Of a stretch of 54,961 bases of DNA, positions 17,567 to 26,420 are shown piece after piece (the stretch's first letter is position 1; each line of letters starts with the position of its first letter). This DNA comes from JALHST01 sp038316335 (lineage in GTDB: Bacteria; Bacteroidota; Bacteroidia; Flavobacteriales; Flavobacteriaceae): the NCBI GenBank assembly GCA_038316335.1, contig JBBQAM010000026.1, positions 1-54,961 of the forward strand, in the 5' to 3' direction. The translations under genes and the position numbers were made by a program. The notes under the pieces were generated by a model that ran no database searches, was not told where the DNA came from, and saw only the letters and a list, made by a program, of their open reading frames with translations.

Positions 17567-18430
17567 ATGAAAATCTATCCCATAGAAACCGGAAATTTTA
17601 AGTTGGATGGTGGCGCCATGTTCGGGGTGGTTCCCAAATCGATCTGGCAAAAAACCAATCCCGCCGATACCAATAATATGATCGACATTGCCGCCCGGTG
17701 CCTTTTGATTGCCGATGGAAAGCGTCTGATATTGATCGATAATGGCCTTGGAAACAAACAATCCGATAAATTCTTCAACTATTACTATCGATGGGGGAAC
17801 CATTCTTTGGATGCCTCCTTGCATAAAATTGGTTTTCATAGAGACGATATAACCGATGTGTTCTTGACCCACCTCCATTTCGACCATTGTGGGGGCAGTA
17901 TTCAATGGAATGTCGACCGCACCGGATACGAACCAGCTTTTAAAAATGCCGTATTCTGGTCAAATGAAAATCACTGGGAATGGGCAACCAATCCAAATGT
18001 TCGGGAAAAAGCATCATTTCTGACAGAAAATCTTTTGCCCATGAAAGCGTCGGGGCAATTACAGTTTGTCACAAAAGGAAAAGGATCCTATCTTGAATCC
18101 CCAGAAATGGGATTTGGCATTCTTTTTGTAGATGGGCACACTGAAAAACAGATGATACCGCATATTACCTACAAAGGCAAAACAATTGTTTTCGGCGCCG
18201 ACCTTGTTCCTACAGTAGGGCATATTCCGGTTACCTATGTGATGGGATACGATACGCGACCCTTGCTGACCTTGTCTGAAAAAGCGGTATTTTTAGACAA
18301 AATGGCGCAAAATGAATACTATTTGTTTTTTGAACACGACGCCCACAACGAAATTTGTACCCTGAAACCTACCGAAAAAGGGGTGCGCCTTAAAGAAATA
18401 TACACGTTTGATGAACTATTCCCCTCATAA
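17567..18430 (+). CDS. MBL-fold metallo-hydrolase
   Basis: A cytosolic 287-residue metallo-beta-lactamase-fold hydrolase. The dinuclear zinc motif THLHFDHCGG is at residues 101-110 (His102, His104, Asp106, His107). Further ligand positions are in VDGHTEKQ, FGADLVPT and the terminal FEHDAHNE. An open frame begins three codons upstream with TTG, but the ATG at 17567 matches the family N terminus MKIYPIETGNFKLDGG. Members resemble lactonases and phosphodiesterase-like enzymes; the substrate is unknown. The stop overlaps the start of the following SMP-30 gene by 20 bases, so the two are coupled. If the -7 element upstream is active, the message is leaderless. Confidence 0.9.
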   Translation: MKIYPIETGNFKLDGGAMFGVVPKSIWQKTNPADTNNMIDIAARCLLIADGKRLILIDNGLGNKQSDKFFNYYYRWGNHSLDASLHKIGFHRDDITDVFLTHLHFDHCGGSIQWNVDRTGYEPAFKNAVFWSNENHWEWATNPNVREKASFLTENLLPMKASGQLQFVTKGKGSYLESPEMGFGILFVDGHTEKQMIPHITYKGKTIVFGADLVPTVGHIPVTYVMGYDTRPLLTLSEKAVFLDKMAQNEYYLFFEHDAHNEICTLKPTEKGVRLKEIYTFDELFPS

Positions 18431-19316
18431 GCCATCCTGGATCCATATTGGTTTTTTATTGATAATCACACTTGATTCAAGTAGTGCCCAATCTGTCACA
18501 AGTTCCGATTTTATGCCCGAGTCTTCTTTTACCGAGGGCATCGAGGGGCCTGCTGTCGATAAGGAAGGTATGCTATATGCCGTTAATTTTAAGGAGCAGG
18601 GCACCATTGGTATTGTTGACAAAAACGGTCATGGTGAAATTTTTCTAAGACTCCCCGGGAAGAGCATTGGGAACGGTATTCGCTTTGATCGCGAGGGGAC
18701 CATGTACATTGCCGACTATGTCGGCCATACCATTTATAGGGTTAAAAAAGGATCCACTATTCCTGAAATTTGGGTCCAGGATTCTAGGATGAGCCAACCC
18801 AATGATTTGGCCATCTCCCCGAATGGAAGAATCTATCTTAGCGATCCCAATTGGGCCGATGGTACAGGCAGTCTTTGGATGGTGAATACCGATAAAAAAA
18901 TCATCTTGTTGGAGGCGAACATGGGTACGACCAATGGCATCGAGGTCAGTCCGGATGGCAAAAGACTCTATGTAAATGAGTCCCTGCAGCGAAACATATG
19001 GCAATATGATATAGAAGATGATGGAAGCCTATCCCGCAAAACCAAATTTCTTTCCTTTGATGATTTCGGCATGGATGGGATGCGCTGCGACGAAAAGGGC
19101 AATTTGTACATTGCACGCTATGACAAAGGCACGGTGCTCATTGTTTCCCCCGAAGCTAAAACGCTTCAAGAGGTAGTCCTAAAAGGTAAGAAACCTTCGA
19201 ACATCACCTTCGGGGGGCCAGATGGAAAAACGTGTTTTGTTACCATGGCCGATCGGGGTTGTTTTGAAACCTTCACGGCCCTAAATTCTGGAAATTTTTA
19301 TACCCTTGTTCACTAA
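18411..19316 (+). CDS. Exported SMP-30/gluconolactonase-like beta-propeller protein
   Basis: About 301 residues with an N-terminal signal peptide (hydrophobic WIHIGFLLIITLDSSSAQ). The body is a six-bladed propeller of the SMP-30/LRE type: EGIEGPAVDKEG with the metal-binding Glu, SQPNDLAISPNG and TTNGIEVSPDGKRLYV with the Asn/Asp ligands, and GMDGMRCDEKGNLYIA. Relatives are lactonases acting on sugar lactones. A TTG lies just before the ATG at 18411; I prefer ATG. It overlaps the upstream MBL gene by 20 bases, suggesting a shared pathway with one cytosolic and one periplasmic hydrolase, possibly both acting on lactones. Fourteen bases separate it from the subtilase gene. Confidence 0.85.
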   Translation: MNYSPHKPSWIHIGFLLIITLDSSSAQSVTSSDFMPESSFTEGIEGPAVDKEGMLYAVNFKEQGTIGIVDKNGHGEIFLRLPGKSIGNGIRFDREGTMYIADYVGHTIYRVKKGSTIPEIWVQDSRMSQPNDLAISPNGRIYLSDPNWADGTGSLWMVNTDKKIILLEANMGTTNGIEVSPDGKRLYVNESLQRNIWQYDIEDDGSLSRKTKFLSFDDFGMDGMRCDEKGNLYIARYDKGTVLIVSPEAKTLQEVVLKGKKPSNITFGGPDGKTCFVTMADRGCFETFTALNSGNFYTLVH

Positions 19317-19330
19317 TTAATTCAAAAAAT

Positions 19331-20962
19331 ATGAAACAAAAAGTTTTTAGATACGTCTATGGTATTATAGGCACCTTCTTGCTTTGGGGATGTGGTGCCA
19401 CCGCTTTGGTCTTGACTCCTGTTGAGAATATAGATACGATCCCTTTAAAAGTTGCGCCTCTTACCGAATCCCAGAAAAAACATTGGAGCCACTTGGATCT
19501 CGTAGCCGATACGATACCGGGAATGAGCGTCGACAAGGCCTATGCCCAAATAATAGGCACAAAAAAAGGGGATAAGGTCATCGTTGCTGTTTTGGACTCA
19601 GGCATTGATTTAACGCATGAGGATCTAAAGGACGTGCTCTGGACAAACAAGCGCGAGAAACCAGGAAATGGCAAGGATGATGATCATAATGGGTATATCG
19701 ACGATATACATGGGTATAACTTTTTAGGAGGATCCTACAATGAACAAAAAGAGGCCGCCCGGATTGTAAAAAACCATCTAGGGGATGCTTCGCTGCAGGC
19801 AAAAGCAAAGAAAAATGTCGATTCAGAATTTGCCGAAGCACAACAGAATAAACAACAATATGAACAAATCCTGCAGGTAGTTCAAACTGCCGATACGGCC
19901 GTCAAGCAAGAACTGGGGAAAAGTTCGTATACCAAGAAGGACCTTGCGGGCATCGTTCCGAAAGATCAGGCAATGCAACAGTATGTTGGGATTTTAATGC
20001 AGTTGTACACTTTTAATGACTCGATTCCACAAGCATTCGCAGAATTGAACGAAGGCATAGAACATTTTTCGGATCAGTTGGAATATAATGACAATGTAAG
20101 TTTCGATGGGCGAAAGATAGTAGGTGATAATCCCTATGACCTTACCGATACCAACTATGGAAACGGAAATCCGCAGGCCCAATTTAAAGGAGAAGATCAT
20201 GGCACCCATGTTGCAGGTATCATCGCGGCTGAGCGCAACAATGGGATAGGCATGGACGGGGTCGCGAACAATGTGGCCATCATGAGCATTCGAGCGGTAC
20301 CTAATGGAGATGAATACGACAAGGATATCGCTTTGGGCATACGATATGCAGTTGACAATGGCGCAAAAATTATCAATGCCAGTTTTGGCAAGGATTTTTC
20401 CCCAAATGCCCAATGGGTCTATGACGCCATTAAATATGCCGCTGATCATGATGTCCTCATCGTGCATGCTGCTGGGAACGATGGCGAAAATCTGGATGAC
20501 CTCAGTAATCAGAACTTTCCGAATGATCAAATCGGTAATGAAAAGGAGTTTGCAGATAATGTAATCACCGTTGGGGCCCTCGACCCCAAATATGGCTCCG
20601 AACTTCTAGCCTCGTATTCGAACTATGGGAAAAAGAATGTTGACATATTTGCCCCGGGAACCGATATTTATTCAACCATGCCGCACAATAAATACCAATT
20701 TATGCAGGGTACGTCAATGGCTTCGCCGGAGGTAGCCGGAATAGCTGCGCTTATTCGTTCACAGCATCCAAGTCTTACTGCCTCGCAAGTGAAGCATATT
20801 ATATTAGATTCTGGGTTGGCCCCAAAAATAAAGGTTATTCTTGCGGGCAACCCAACAAAGTCTGCAAGCTTGGAAGAAATAGCTACCCCAGGGAAAATAG
20901 CAAACGCCTATAATGCACTTATTCTGGCCAGTGAAGTAGTAAAAGGAAAAATAAAAATCTAA
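19331..20962 (+). CDS. S8 family subtilisin-like serine protease (lipoprotein)
   Basis: A 543-residue exported subtilase. The signal peptide ends in LLWGC, so Cys21 is probably lipidated. The catalytic triad is visible as Asp89 (VAVLDSGID), His290 (DHGTHVAGI) and Ser462 (GTSMASPEVAG), with oxyanion Asn383 in AAGND. The Asp-His distance of about 200 residues is far longer than in subtilisin (about 30). The extra material at about 135-275 is charged, Gln/Lys-rich and helical-looking. No C-terminal secretion domain is seen, in keeping with lipidation. It precedes the M1 aminopeptidase by seven bases; together they would cleave proteins to peptides and amino acids at the envelope. Confidence 0.92.
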   Translation: MKQKVFRYVYGIIGTFLLWGCGATALVLTPVENIDTIPLKVAPLTESQKKHWSHLDLVADTIPGMSVDKAYAQIIGTKKGDKVIVAVLDSGIDLTHEDLKDVLWTNKREKPGNGKDDDHNGYIDDIHGYNFLGGSYNEQKEAARIVKNHLGDASLQAKAKKNVDSEFAEAQQNKQQYEQILQVVQTADTAVKQELGKSSYTKKDLAGIVPKDQAMQQYVGILMQLYTFNDSIPQAFAELNEGIEHFSDQLEYNDNVSFDGRKIVGDNPYDLTDTNYGNGNPQAQFKGEDHGTHVAGIIAAERNNGIGMDGVANNVAIMSIRAVPNGDEYDKDIALGIRYAVDNGAKIINASFGKDFSPNAQWVYDAIKYAADHDVLIVHAAGNDGENLDDLSNQNFPNDQIGNEKEFADNVITVGALDPKYGSELLASYSNYGKKNVDIFAPGTDIYSTMPHNKYQFMQGTSMASPEVAGIAALIRSQHPSLTASQVKHIILDSGLAPKIKVILAGNPTKSASLEEIATPGKIANAYNALILASEVVKGKIKI

Positions 20963-20969
20963 AAATACA

Positions 20970-22835
20970 ATGCAGAAATCAAAGTTGGTATTTTCGTTTC
21001 TAATGATGCTCCTTACGGGTTTTACCTTTATTCTTAAGGCCCAGGAGAACACCTGCTATTGGCAACAACATGTCGATTATACAATGGATGTCGACATGAA
21101 TGTTGAAAATTTTCAATATGCGGGAACACAAAAATTGGTCTATACGAACAATTCGCCAGACGCACTTAATCGGGTCTATTATCATCTCTACTTTAACGCA
21201 TTTCAGCCAGGAAGTGAGATGGATATGCGCCTTCAAGGTATTTCGGATCCCGACGGTAGAATGTTTGTAAACGGAAAAAGTAGAATCGCCGGACTCTCGG
21301 AGAGCGAAATCGGATATTTACATGTCACGGCGTTGCTGCAGGATGGTGCCCCGGTCACCTATTCAGAAGAAGAAACCATCTTGGTGGTCGACCTTTTAAA
21401 GCCGCTGCCCTCGGGTGGAAAGACCACCTTTGAAATGACCTTTAAAGGGCAAGTACCTGTTCAAATACGTCGTTCAGGACGAAACAACGCCGATGGCGTT
21501 GCACTCTCTATGAGCCAATGGTATCCGAAACTTGCTGAATACGACATCGAAGGATGGCATGCGGATCCCTATATTGCCCGTGAGTTTCATGGGGTTTGGG
21601 GCGATTTTGATGTAAAATTGACCCTTGATAAGGATTATATCGTCGGAGGAAGCGGATATTTACAGAATCCACAGGAAATAGGCCATGGGTACGAGGCCCC
21701 CGGGAGCAAGGTACCCAAAACAAAGAACAAAACCCTTACATGGCATTTTAAAGCGCCAATGGTACATGATTTTATGTGGGCGGCAGATCCTGAATATATA
21801 CATGACACCTTAAAAGTGGAAAATGGTCCGATGCTGCATTTCTTCTATAAAAACGACCCAGACGTTTTGGAAAACTGGAAGACCCTGCAACCCAAAGCTT
21901 CCGAGATGATGCAGTTTTATAATAAGAATATCGGAAAATATCCTTACGACCAATATTCAGTGATCCAAGGAGGTGATGGCGGTATGGAATATGCTATGGG
22001 AACCTTGATTACAGGCGGCCGTAAACCCGGCAGTTTGGTCGGCGTTACGGCACACGAAATGGCGCATTCCTGGTTTCAACAGGTATTGGCTACCAACGAA
22101 TCAAAATACGAATGGATGGATGAAGGTTTCACTTCCTTTATTTCCGCTTTGTGCATGAATGAAATTACAACACCAAAAAAAGACAATCCTTTTGAGAATA
22201 CGTATAAAAGTTATTACAATTTAGTCTACTCGGGCAAGGAACAGCCACAGACCACCCATGCGGATCGCTATGAGTTCAATGCTGCCTATGGTGCCTCGGC
22301 CTATAGCAAAGGGGCCATCTTTTTGTCCCAGCTAGGCTATGTTATCGGGCAGGACAAGTTGATGGAAACCCTGCGAAAATATTATGCCGATTTCAAGTTT
22401 AAGCATCCGGTCCCCAACGACATCAAAAGATCGGCCGAAAAAGTTTCTGGTATAGAACTCGATTGGTATCTCACTGACTGGACCCAGACGACCAATACCA
22501 TTGATTATAGCATAAAAACAGTTACAGCCGAAAACGGAAACACCAAAATCTCGATGGAACGCAGTGGCCTGATGCCAATGCCTTTAGACATCTTGGTAGT
22601 GTATAATGATGGTACCCAGGAAACTTTCTATGTTCCTTTGCGCATGATGCGCGGGGAAAAGGCCAATCCCTATCCCAACATCAAAAGAACGGTTCTGCCC
22701 GATTGGCCTTGGGCGTTTTCTGACTATGACTTTGTGATAAATCGCCCTTTGGATAGCATCAAGGCAGTCATGATCGATCCCTCCCAACTTATGGCCGATG
22801 TAAATCAGGAAAACAATGTGTGGCAGGCCCCTTAA
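20970..22835 (+). CDS. M1 family zinc metallopeptidase (aminopeptidase)
   Basis: A 621-residue exported gluzincin with signal peptide (LVFSFLMMLLTGFTFILKAQ). The catalytic zinc site is HEMAHSW with His362, Glu363 and His366, and the third ligand Glu385 in DEGFT, which gives exactly the 18-residue spacing of HExxH-x18-E. The upstream GGMEYAMGTL segment corresponds to the family's exopeptidase GxMEN motif. It is co-directional with the subtilase seven bases upstream, forming a proteolytic pair. Its stop codon shares the TTAA tetramer with the stop of the convergent deacylase gene, so the genes overlap by four bases. Confidence 0.93.
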   Translation: MQKSKLVFSFLMMLLTGFTFILKAQENTCYWQQHVDYTMDVDMNVENFQYAGTQKLVYTNNSPDALNRVYYHLYFNAFQPGSEMDMRLQGISDPDGRMFVNGKSRIAGLSESEIGYLHVTALLQDGAPVTYSEEETILVVDLLKPLPSGGKTTFEMTFKGQVPVQIRRSGRNNADGVALSMSQWYPKLAEYDIEGWHADPYIAREFHGVWGDFDVKLTLDKDYIVGGSGYLQNPQEIGHGYEAPGSKVPKTKNKTLTWHFKAPMVHDFMWAADPEYIHDTLKVENGPMLHFFYKNDPDVLENWKTLQPKASEMMQFYNKNIGKYPYDQYSVIQGGDGGMEYAMGTLITGGRKPGSLVGVTAHEMAHSWFQQVLATNESKYEWMDEGFTSFISALCMNEITTPKKDNPFENTYKSYYNLVYSGKEQPQTTHADRYEFNAAYGASAYSKGAIFLSQLGYVIGQDKLMETLRKYYADFKFKHPVPNDIKRSAEKVSGIELDWYLTDWTQTTNTIDYSIKTVTAENGNTKISMERSGLMPMPLDILVVYNDGTQETFYVPLRMMRGEKANPYPNIKRTVLPDWPWAFSDYDFVINRPLDSIKAVMIDPSQLMADVNQENNVWQAP

Positions 22836-24052
22836 TATTGGCCCTTGCTTTGGCTGTACCACCATTCATGCCTGTACATTTGGGTTTTCGCAAACCGTTC
22901 CCTATTGTACATGATAAGGTGGTTTTTGTCGACTATCTTTTTACGATAGCCCAATAGATGAAAAAATGAGTTGGTAAAAAACCGAGCCGTTTTTTTATTT
23001 ACAAGGAGTGCTTCACGTTGTGATCCTTTCCAGGATATCCCTGGTAACATCGTAAGGAAATTATCCAAATGCAGCATTCTGAAAAATAAAGAGGTGCGCA
23101 GCACCGAATTGGGAATTATTCGGATTAGGAAAAAGCCGTCCTCTCCCTGTTTTTGATAGAGCGGCATAAAAATAATAGCGTCTTTCTTAGCGCGGATCTC
23201 CTGCCCGTTATGTTCTGCCAAAAAGGTTCCCCTCGGCACTTTTTCAAAACTTTCAAACCCCTTGTTCATCAAAAAGTCTTGCTGCTGTTCGATTTTATGG
23301 CGATAGGTAATCTCATAAAAATTTGATATTCCCTGTGCCGCTTCCTCCAGTTTGCGACGATGTCCTGCCAGAAAGATTTCATTGGGATCCTGTAAAATTC
23401 CCGCAAAATACAAGGCGAGCCAAATAAACGAGATTGCATAATCCAAGGAGGCTTCGTCCTCGTGTTGACCAGATTCGAAACCCAATGATACATAACCCAT
23501 TTGATTGATATAACTCAAAAGTGTCCCATCTAGATACTCTTCTATGCCCAGGACCACTTGTACCGGGAAGAGGCCCGAAAATTTGCGGTTGATTAATGCA
23601 TCGTTAATTGTGAGGAAAGGCAAGGTTTTGCTCGATGTGGTATGTAGGTCGAAAAAATAGTATGGTGGGGAATAGGACCTTAATAGTTCTGAGATCAGCC
23701 GGTAAAGCTCCAATAACTCTTTCTCCTCGACCCCTAGGGAATCCTTCGGTTTTCCTTTTATCTGCTCGATTTTTTCGTTCGTCCAAAGGCGATTTAGATC
23801 TTCGTCCAAAAATCGTTGTCCTTTTATTTGAGCGGCAATATTGCCCCGAATGGCAAAAATGTTGCCGCTTATTTCTTGGGTAAGGGTGTTGGTCTTGTCG
23901 ATAACTAGGGACATAGCTTTAACACCGGCCATCTCATTGCCATGGACGCCGCAAAAAATTATAGCTGTCGGTCCCTCTTTTATCCCTTTAATACGGCCAA
24001 GGATTCGGCTTGTTTCTTTGCTTATCACTACATTTTGTGGGTATTGGGGCAT
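22832..24052 (-). CDS. AstE/ASPA-like zinc deacylase (succinylglutamate desuccinylase/aspartoacylase family)
   Basis: A 406-residue cytosolic zinc amidohydrolase. The family zinc motif GVHGNE occurs at 35-40 (His37, Glu40), the substrate-binding motif RFLDEDLNRLW near 80-90, and the second zinc His in FFDLHTTSSKT. The family removes acyl groups from N-acyl amino acids. The C-terminal third is longer than in AstE and is unassigned. It lies three bases downstream of the ligase-CBS gene in the same direction, so the pair looks like one operon that builds and breaks an amide-linked compound. The identity of that compound is unknown. Confidence 0.82.
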   Translation of the reverse strand: MPQYPQNVVISKETSRILGRIKGIKEGPTAIIFCGVHGNEMAGVKAMSLVIDKTNTLTQEISGNIFAIRGNIAAQIKGQRFLDEDLNRLWTNEKIEQIKGKPKDSLGVEEKELLELYRLISELLRSYSPPYYFFDLHTTSSKTLPFLTINDALINRKFSGLFPVQVVLGIEEYLDGTLLSYINQMGYVSLGFESGQHEDEASLDYAISFIWLALYFAGILQDPNEIFLAGHRRKLEEAAQGISNFYEITYRHKIEQQQDFLMNKGFESFEKVPRGTFLAEHNGQEIRAKKDAIIFMPLYQKQGEDGFFLIRIIPNSVLRTSLFFRMLHLDNFLTMLPGISWKGSQREALLVNKKTARFFTNSFFHLLGYRKKIVDKNHLIMYNRERFAKTQMYRHEWWYSQSKGQY

Positions 24053-24055
24053 GTT

Positions 24056-25906
24056 CTAAAAATCCTTGGAAGAGATTATTCCTACAAGTTTTTTTCCTTG
24101 CACTACTGGGAGGCAATTGATGGCATTTGTGGTTAAAACCGACCGCGCCTCACGCATGGTTCTCTCAACCGTGGTGGTAATCAATCGTCGTCTCATGATC
24201 TTCGCCACTGTTTGTTGCTGTTTCTTTTGATTTTCCAAATACTTTTCTAGGTCGGTCCAAGTCAAAAGTCCGATTAGATCGAGAGCATCGTTTAAAATGG
24301 GTAAATGATGAATGTTGTTCCATTGCATCATTTTCAAGACCAAAGCCGCACTATCGGTCTCCTGTGCCGTTATTACGTCGGTATTCATGCAATCCCCTAC
24401 TTTTTTGGTTGCCATGTCAAAATTAAGTTCGTCACCTCGCGGCAGTTCCCAGGCATCGACCGAATATCCTTTTTGTTGTCGTTCGTAGGTTGTAGCCGTC
24501 AAAATTTTAAGAACCACGGGCAGTTTATATCGCTTCTTGAGTTTTCGAGCCGCTTGTAACGCCCATTGCGATCCATTCATGGTGTTTACTCTATTTTCAA
24601 TTATAGACAGGTACTGTTCGGTATCCTTTGGAGAAATATTCATTCGATAAAGACCTGCGTAGGCCATGGGCAGTAGTTGATGTAAAATCAGATGCTGGCT
24701 AGACACTAATTTTCCTTCCCAATGAAACTGGCTTGCCATGCCATATCGGGCGGCATGAAAAAAATTGTCCTTCGCTTCCTTAAAGTCCATTTTTGTGCGT
24801 ATGGCCGCGAATTTTTGAGGTCTCCCGAGCATAACGCCCATCCAGAACATCATATTGGCAATTTCATCGGCCGTGCTAGGGCCAGAAGGCATATACCGGC
24901 ATTCTATACGAATGTGGGGCTTTTCGTCTGTTATCCCGTAACAGAGTCGGTTCCATTTGTATACCGTACCATTATGAAGATTAAGGGCTTTTAATTTTGG
25001 GACCTTTCCGGCACGAAGTTCAGAAATGCTGTCGTTTTCGAAAGAGCCCGTTAAAAGGCTCCTAAATCGAACGATGGAATCTTTATAGAAATCTGTTATA
25101 CTGCCCTTGGCCCAATCGTTCCCGAATCCAACCCTGGATTCCCGCTCGTTTAATAAATACGAACTGACACGGGTATCCACACTTTGGGAAAAAAGGGCAA
25201 TCCGGGTTTCGCTCCAAAGCTCCTTCCCCATCAACAAAGGGGAATTGACACAGATTGAAAGTATGGGCCCGGCAATTGCCTGGGCCCAGTTGTAGGTGTC
25301 CTCGAAATCGTATGGGTCGATCTGCAAATGTGCTTGAAAACTTGTATTGCAACCTTCGTAAAGAATAGAGTCATGGTGCAGGTTAATTTCATCCGCTCCT
25401 TTGATATGCAGTTCAAGATCACTTTTTCGCAACTTCTTAATAGCATCGTTCAATTCCCGGTAGCGAGGCATTGGGGTCATATAGGAAATTTGAAGTTGTT
25501 GCGTGGTAATTGTAGGTAATATTCCTGCAAGGAGGATCTTTACACAATGTTTTTCCGCTGCTGCCTTGGCTTTAGACAGAAGTCTATCTAGCGCATCATG
25601 CATTTTTGAAAAGCATTCTCCGTCAAGGACTACCGGGTCAAGATTAACCTCTAGATTATATAAGGCCAATTCGGTGGTAAAGTGCGGATCATCAAGCTCA
25701 CTTAGGATTTCCATTGCTTTAACCGCGGGGGCCCAATCTTCGTTTACCAGACAAAACTCTTGTTCTGCGCCAATATGAAGGCGTGTTTTTTCGAATAGGT
25801 CCTTGGCCAGCATTTCTTGCATGGCCTCGATATCGTTTAGCAAATGATCAATATACTTCACCCTATCCAGAGAATCTCCAAGGCTTTTTACTAGTAGTTC
25901 ACCCAT
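24056..25906 (-). CDS. GCS2-type carboxylate-amine ligase fused to a CBS-domain pair
   Basis: About 616 residues from the ATG at 25906. An in-frame TTG at 25954 would add 16 residues; the shorter start gives the N terminus MGELLVKSLG, which fits the family as I remember it. Residues about 45-400 are a glutamate-cysteine-ligase-like (GCS2) catalytic domain, with HIGAEQEFCLV near 45 carrying metal-binding Glu residues, then NLEVNLDPVVL and RIECRYMPSGPS. The last 125 residues are two CBS motifs (DCMNTDVITAQETDSA and IMRRRLITTTVERTMREA), which usually bind adenosine nucleotides. I infer an ATP-dependent ligase under adenylate control. It need not be glutathione synthesis: no gshB is present. It is followed by a deacylase gene. 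Confidence 0.78.
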   Translation of the reverse strand: MGELLVKSLGDSLDRVKYIDHLLNDIEAMQEMLAKDLFEKTRLHIGAEQEFCLVNEDWAPAVKAMEILSELDDPHFTTELALYNLEVNLDPVVLDGECFSKMHDALDRLLSKAKAAAEKHCVKILLAGILPTITTQQLQISYMTPMPRYRELNDAIKKLRKSDLELHIKGADEINLHHDSILYEGCNTSFQAHLQIDPYDFEDTYNWAQAIAGPILSICVNSPLLMGKELWSETRIALFSQSVDTRVSSYLLNERESRVGFGNDWAKGSITDFYKDSIVRFRSLLTGSFENDSISELRAGKVPKLKALNLHNGTVYKWNRLCYGITDEKPHIRIECRYMPSGPSTADEIANMMFWMGVMLGRPQKFAAIRTKMDFKEAKDNFFHAARYGMASQFHWEGKLVSSQHLILHQLLPMAYAGLYRMNISPKDTEQYLSIIENRVNTMNGSQWALQAARKLKKRYKLPVVLKILTATTYERQQKGYSVDAWELPRGDELNFDMATKKVGDCMNTDVITAQETDSAALVLKMMQWNNIHHLPILNDALDLIGLLTWTDLEKYLENQKKQQQTVAKIMRRRLITTTVERTMREARSVLTTNAINCLPVVQGKKLVGIISSKDF

Positions 25907-26033
25907 ACATAGGTTTTGATAGGACTTAATGTCTTCATAAAAACTAGTGCCCAATTTATCGCCCTCATTCGATCATAACTATGATAAAAATCATAATCTT
26001 TGCCTGTTATGCTATCTTTACAGGTATAATATT

Positions 26034-26420
26034 ATGGCGCAAACCTTCCCAAAAAAAGAAAAGTTGAAGAGCAAAAAGTTGATTGAGAAACTTTTTGAGG
26101 AGGGAAAATACATTTCCAGTTTTCCGGTTAAATTAATATACCTAAAGACCCAACTGCCAGAAGAGGTATACATACAAGCGGGGGTAGCGGTGCCCAAGAA
26201 AAATTTTAAAAGTGCCGTGAAGCGAAATCGCATCAAGCGTTTATTGCGGGAAGCCTACCGTTTGAACAAAGAAATTCTTTTTAACAATAGTGATGCTAAT
26301 TTTGCGTTTCTATTTTTATATCTTGGAAAAGAGATGCCCAAATATTCTGATTTGGACAAACGCTTAAAACGCATTCTACAAACATTTTTAGAAACGATCG
26401 ACAATGAAAAAAATGCTTAA
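26034..26420 (+). CDS. rnpA: Ribonuclease P protein component
   Basis: The protein subunit of RNase P, which matures tRNA 5' ends. The open frame begins at 25947, but the first 29 codons have no family similarity; the ATG at 26034 gives 128 residues with the proper N terminus (FPKKEKLKSKKLIEKLF). The RNR signature SAVKRNRIKRLLREAYR is intact. A TATCTTTA sequence at 26013-26020 is a near-match to the -7 element. It overlaps the start of the S41 protease gene by 17 bases, so the protease is probably translated by coupling. The usual rpmH/dnaA context is absent. Confidence 0.95.
   Translation: MAQTFPKKEKLKSKKLIEKLFEEGKYISSFPVKLIYLKTQLPEEVYIQAGVAVPKKNFKSAVKRNRIKRLLREAYRLNKEILFNNSDANFAFLFLYLGKEMPKYSDLDKRLKRILQTFLETIDNEKNA

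Noticed and set aside
17567..18430. Calling the MBL hydrolase a quorum-quenching lactonase
   Set aside because: The HxHxDH motif is common to many MBL hydrolases and nothing in the context points to acyl-homoserine lactones.
24056..25906. Straight annotation as gshA for glutathione synthesis
   Set aside because: The GCS2-type fold covers several carboxylate-amine ligases; the CBS fusion and AstE-like neighbour, with no gshB in view, make the specific name unsafe.
25972..25996. Palindrome ATCATA-AC-TATGAT with a further ATCATAA 18 bases on, between the ligase-CBS gene and rnpA
   Set aside because: It could be an operator, but one short AT-rich palindrome is expected by chance in such a gap and no partner site was found.
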